Positions 61,301-64,000 of a stretch of DNA of 64,000 nucleotides are shown here, piece after piece. The notes under the pieces were generated by a model, which was not told the origin of the DNA, ran no database searches, and was given only the letters and a program-made list of their open reading frames with translations. The stretch comes from Caldithrix sp. Its GTDB lineage: Bacteria; KSB1; UBA2214; DYKH01. The position numbers were made by a program, and so were the translations under genes. The first letter of the stretch is position 1. Each line of letters opens with the position of its first letter. The DNA lies in contig DYKH01000008.1 of the NCBI GenBank assembly GCA_020722685.1, positions 1 to 64,000 on the forward strand. The letters are read 5' to 3'.

Positions 61301-63904
61301 ATGGCGGTAGCGATACTCCACATCGTAAGGCGCAACTTCTCGCTCAGCAATTTCTAAAAGGCGGACCGCCTCGTCGCGATCTTGCGGATGAATCAAATCG
61401 ATCCATTGCTGGATGCCGCCGTTCATTTCGGCTAAAGCATACCCTAGCACTTTTTCGATGCTGCCGCTCCAAAAAATGGCGCCGGTTCGTACGTCGTAAT
61501 CATACACGATCTGGCCGGAGGCGGATACCGTCAGGTCGTACCGCTGCCTCCATTCCAAGGTCTCTTTCTCGGCCCGCTTGCGCTCCAAGCCATTGGCGAT
61601 GTGTTGCGAGACAAAAGTCAGCAAGTGCTTTTCCCGCTCGCTAAAACGAATGTCCTCGGAATAACTTTGCACCACCAGAACGCCAAACGTTTTATTCCCA
61701 ATTTGTAACGGCACTCCCAGCCAGTCGATGGAGGGAGCGCCAATGAGTTCGATCTCCCCCTGCCGGGAAAGCTCGGCAAAAGTCGTCTCGTCGCACAGGA
61801 GCGATTGGCCGGTGCGCAGGACGTACTCCGTCAAGCCCTTACCCAGGGTCCTGGGCGACGGCGGAGGATCATACTCATCGACAAAATAGGGGAAACTCAG
61901 CAGTCCACTGTCGGCATCGAAGGTGGCGATGTAAAAGTTTTTGGCAAACATCAATTCTCCCACAATCCGGTGCAGCGAGGCGTAGAGGTCCGGCAGGCTC
62001 GCGGCCGTGGCGGCCGTTTCCGCTATCCTATACAGCGCCGATTGCAGCGCCTGCGCCTGCCGGCGCTCCTCTTCGACACCCACGGCGGAAGCAAGAAGGC
62101 TCAGCACCCTTTTGTCATCCTCGCTGGGAACGTAGTCCCGGCCGAAGACGGCGCACAGCGAGCCGACCGCCTTTCCCGCAAAGGTGACAGCCTGGCCAAC
62201 GTAGGTCTGCAACTGGTAGCGGCTGACGTTCGCATCTGTTTGCGCGTAGGGACTGTGCAAAAGATCGCGCACCAGCACGCTTCCGCCCTGTTTGATCACA
62301 TCGTAGCAGATGTGGCCGGCGGGCTTGTCCGTTGCTTGGTAGTCCGGCGGAGCGTTCCATTGGCCAAGCGAACAAAGGAGCCCCTTCTCTAAGCGATTGT
62401 ACAGAGCGCAATCGGCCTGCAAAATGCGACCGCACAAAGCGGTCAAGAGGTTGATGTTTTCGATGGGATCCACCCCAAGCTGCAAGAGGCCTTCATTGAT
62501 GGCCGTCATTCGTTCCGTTCCTCGTTTGAAATCGGTGACGTCCACAATGACGCCTCGCAAGCCCCTTGCCTTGCCGTCGTGCATGATCGGGCTGGAATGC
62601 ACCATGATCGGAAAGGTGCTTCCGTCCTTGCGCACGGCCGTATACTCATTTCCATCCCGTTTCTCCCCCTGCATGATTCGCAGAATGTTGTTCCTCGCCC
62701 TTTCCCGGTCCTCAGGAATCAGCATCTGATAAACGGTCAGGCCGCCCTCAAGTTCCTCACGCGAGTAGCCAAACAATTCCGAGCTCCGCCGGTTGGTAAA
62801 GGTAATATTGCCTTCGGTATCGATCTCAAAGACGATTTGCGGCAGAAAGTCGGCCAGCTCGCGGTATTTCTTTTCATTCTCCCGCAGCGCTTCCTCTTGC
62901 CGGCAACAAGCCCGAATCCGCTGTTGTCGCCAGAGCAGGCCGATGCCGGCCGAGGCAGCTAACAACAAGGCGGCAACCAGCAGGGCTACCATTCGTCCTT
63001 GTTGGCGCATGGGCGCATTGATTTCTTCCAGGTCCTTTTTGGCGATCAGAAACCAATCCGAGTTCGGCACCCGCCGCAGCGCCGCCAGCACTGGTACGCC
63101 GCGATAGTCGATTCCCTCGACAATGCCTTCCTGTCCGCCGGCAGCCATGACCTCCGGCATTTGTCTTGCCGTCAGAGGAAAACGAAGAGAAAGCGCAGCC
63201 TTTTCCCTATATCGAGCCTCGCTGAGGAACAGCGCGTGCTCCCCTTCCCGTCGAACCAAGAAAGTTTCGCCGGTGCGACCGGTACCGGGCCAAGAAAGTA
63301 TCAGCGGATACAAGTAGTCGGCCAAATCGACTCTCAACAAAAGACATCCCATCGATGCCTGACTGTTTCCTCTCCGGCTTAGAATTGGCATCGCCAAGTC
63401 GAGATAGGCCGTCCCGGTCTGCGGATTCTGGCACATATCGGAGAAACTTGTGCGCTGAGTTTGCATCGCCTCGCGGGCGAGCCTTTGCTCGTTGTCACCA
63501 ACCGGCTCTGCTTCTTTGCACTCTGCGACGCGCACCCTGCCGGCAGCATCGAGCAAGAAAATGCAGCCATAGTCATAATGCCGGTAGAGGGATGCCATCC
63601 ACGTTTGGATACTCCTCTTGAGAACCGAGTCGGAGGGATTCCTCATGAAACGGATGAGGGATTCGGAAAAGAAAGAATTGTCGAAAATGAAACCAATGTC
63701 CCGCAAACGCTCCGAACGCCAGTCGGAAATTTCCCCTACCTTGAGATCAGCGATCGCAAAGAGCTCGCTTTCCACTCCCAACCTGATCTGCCGCGCCTGA
63801 TGAGCGTGGTAATAATAACCCGTAATAATCATCCCCAAGGCTAACAGGAGCAAGACAGAAACAAAAATCCATCCATTTTCAAAATACGGACTTGGTCGGC
63901 TCAT
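58307..63904 (-). CDS. Giant membrane kinase with eight PAS and two GAF domains
   Basis: 1865 residues. Start preceded by AGGA. TM 11-31; an extracytoplasmic Cache-like part about 33-302 with FLLDAAGRVRVAEC; TM 303-326; then PAS (about 345-465), GAF (470-620), GAF (620-785), and seven more PAS, each opening with a YRxLxE or similar block: QRYDLTVSASGQIVYDYD, YRQVVENANEAILVAQDG, RLAETTAAAIFIYQGDKF, YRTLIENQGEGILIADPE, YRRLVEVSPFAICVHLDG, IRSTVECVSITDSADNI and MESAANGIVIADNNGNI. The kinase is HisKA_2 (LKEIHHRVKNNMQIIS) with HATPase. The PAS with ECVSITDSADNI matches one in the preceding kinase. No receiver is attached. Confidence 0.92.
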   Translation of the reverse strand: MSRPSPYFENGWIFVSVLLLLALGMIITGYYYHAHQARQIRLGVESELFAIADLKVGEISDWRSERLRDIGFIFDNSFFSESLIRFMRNPSDSVLKRSIQTWMASLYRHYDYGCIFLLDAAGRVRVAECKEAEPVGDNEQRLAREAMQTQRTSFSDMCQNPQTGTAYLDLAMPILSRRGNSQASMGCLLLRVDLADYLYPLILSWPGTGRTGETFLVRREGEHALFLSEARYREKAALSLRFPLTARQMPEVMAAGGQEGIVEGIDYRGVPVLAALRRVPNSDWFLIAKKDLEEINAPMRQQGRMVALLVAALLLAASAGIGLLWRQQRIRACCRQEEALRENEKKYRELADFLPQIVFEIDTEGNITFTNRRSSELFGYSREELEGGLTVYQMLIPEDRERARNNILRIMQGEKRDGNEYTAVRKDGSTFPIMVHSSPIMHDGKARGLRGVIVDVTDFKRGTERMTAINEGLLQLGVDPIENINLLTALCGRILQADCALYNRLEKGLLCSLGQWNAPPDYQATDKPAGHICYDVIKQGGSVLVRDLLHSPYAQTDANVSRYQLQTYVGQAVTFAGKAVGSLCAVFGRDYVPSEDDKRVLSLLASAVGVEEERRQAQALQSALYRIAETAATAASLPDLYASLHRIVGELMFAKNFYIATFDADSGLLSFPYFVDEYDPPPSPRTLGKGLTEYVLRTGQSLLCDETTFAELSRQGEIELIGAPSIDWLGVPLQIGNKTFGVLVVQSYSEDIRFSEREKHLLTFVSQHIANGLERKRAEKETLEWRQRYDLTVSASGQIVYDYDVRTGAIFWSGSIEKVLGYALAEMNGGIQQWIDLIHPQDRDEAVRLLEIAEREVAPYDVEYRYRHKNGQYVWIHDRGFFIIDAMQKATRMLGMMQDITKRKQVEEDLKASEEKYRQVVENANEAILVAQDGLLKFLNPQAVELAGYSIAELLDQPFLFLIHPEDRDLVIERHKKRLSGEKVEEVYPFRITAKDGAVKWVEIRATLIDWQGKPATLNFLTDITERRRADEALQASELKFRRLAETTAAAIFIYQGDKFQYINPVGRILSGYSEEELLSLKFWEVVHPDFRDLIKERGLARQQGAALPSRYEFKIITKSGEERWVDFTAGLIEYEGRPAALGTAYDITEQKRAEQALRKSEEQYRTLIENQGEGILIADPEERILFINPAGVQIFGAPYERLIGRSLAEFTNPEQFAKIKQQTEKRRQGEKSTYEFTILRPDGEKRIVLVTATPQYDEQGQFIGAFGVFRDITERKRAEEALRQSEENYRRLVEVSPFAICVHLDGKIVFANQASAKLLGAGDASKLIGLPAVSFVHADSRDLVLHRMQQMREGKEVPAVEEKFVRLDGEVIDVITAATSFTYQGRRAVQVVISDITELKRADKENRMLAQAIRSTVECVSITDSADNILYVNPAFLKTYGYEEGELIGKNISMVRSPNNPPELLREILPQTLAGGWQGELLNRRKDGSEFPLSLSTSVVRDEKGQPIALIGVAQDITERKQAEEQTLLQSTAMESAANGIVIADNNGNIIWVNPAFTSLTGYSAAEVVGRNPRVLKSGMQDESFYRNMWETILSGQVWRSELVNRRKDGSTYTEEMTITPVKNKQGAITHFIAIKEDVTERKQAEEQIKASLREKEVLLKEIHHRVKNNMQIISSLLNLQSVQIKDEQALSLFRESQNRVKSMALIHEKLYQSRDLAQIDFAEYVHNLTSHLFRSYGAIARNVTLNVGIHDVYFDVNTAVPCGLIVNELVSNSLKHAFPDGRVGTISVSVTADQEAAVSREGQAIYTLTVSDNGVGTPKDFDFRHTESLGMQLVNTLTEQLGGSVELESTGGTAFKITFAVSI

Positions 63905-64000
63905 GAGTTTTCCTGTGCAGTTAGAGTCAAAGGCGGCAAAACCGTTGTCAGCAAGTAGCGGGCAGGCTCAAAGGGACCTGCGAGGATTACTACGCAAATG

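Noticed and set aside
61805..62392. 195-codon plus-strand frame inside the giant kinase
   Set aside because: Shadow of a GAF-coding region on the other strand.

Overview
The window is about 64 kb of a bacterial chromosome of roughly even base composition. It carries no rRNA or tRNA that I can see, so the organism can only be inferred. Outer-membrane secretin, c-type heme sensing, a NifJ-type pyruvate:ferredoxin oxidoreductase beside a dihydroorotate-dehydrogenase-like protein, a DUF4900-like pseudopilin, short GQQQ-type pilins and very large multi-PAS kinases suggest a Gram-negative, anaerobic or facultative member of the FCB group (KSB1/Calditrichota/Ignavibacteria-like). That placement is an inference.

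Layout. 0-7 kb (+): the end of mreB, a broken PIN-domain (VapC-like) toxin gene, a class A penicillin-binding protein, an alpha/beta-hydrolase-like protein lacking the catalytic serine, a protein of unknown function, a YccF membrane protein and an HEXXH protein. 7-14.7 kb (+): a 1126-residue secreted protein with seven invasin/intimin-type Ig repeats, then a small membrane protein and three proteins with pilin-like N-terminal helices (pseudopilin candidates). 15-29 kb (-): a type IV pilus locus, read from 29 kb downwards: a sigma-54 activator with a degenerate receiver, two paralogous minimal pilins, PilC, PilB, a receiver/cyclic-nucleotide-type protein, a membrane histidine-kinase-like protein without ATPase domain, PilT, fused PilM-PilN, fused PilO-PilP, and the secretin. 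The plus and minus pilus blocks converge on two facing arrays of 10-bp repeats.

29.6-34.3 kb: SbcCD nuclease (+) and a flippase-like membrane protein (-). 34.7-40 kb (+): a probable operon of a TIM-barrel isomerase, two thymidylate-kinase-like proteins (one with Walker-A Lys changed to Arg), a small unknown protein, a CHAD protein, a short Ppx/GppA phosphatase and a separate HD-domain protein. CHAD and Ppx point to polyphosphate or (p)ppGpp metabolism. 40-45 kb (-): DHOD-like protein and NifJ. 45-47 kb: HAD phosphatase (+) and a CDP-alcohol phosphatidyltransferase (-). 47-64 kb (-): a run of signalling proteins: a PAS kinase whose phospho-acceptor His is Arg, a NarL-type regulator with its partner kinase, a hybrid kinase, a kinase with a CxxCH heme motif in its sensor domain, and a 1865-residue kinase with eight PAS and two GAF domains.

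Short palindromic or terminal-inverted-repeat elements lie in several spacers. The clearest is a 132-bp MITE-like element at 45110-45241 with 20-bp inverted ends and a perfect 8-bp target duplication. The most interesting points are the kinase pair in the polyphosphate-type operon, the heme-c sensor kinase, the facing decamer arrays, the atypical pilins and the signalling proteins that have lost key residues or domains.
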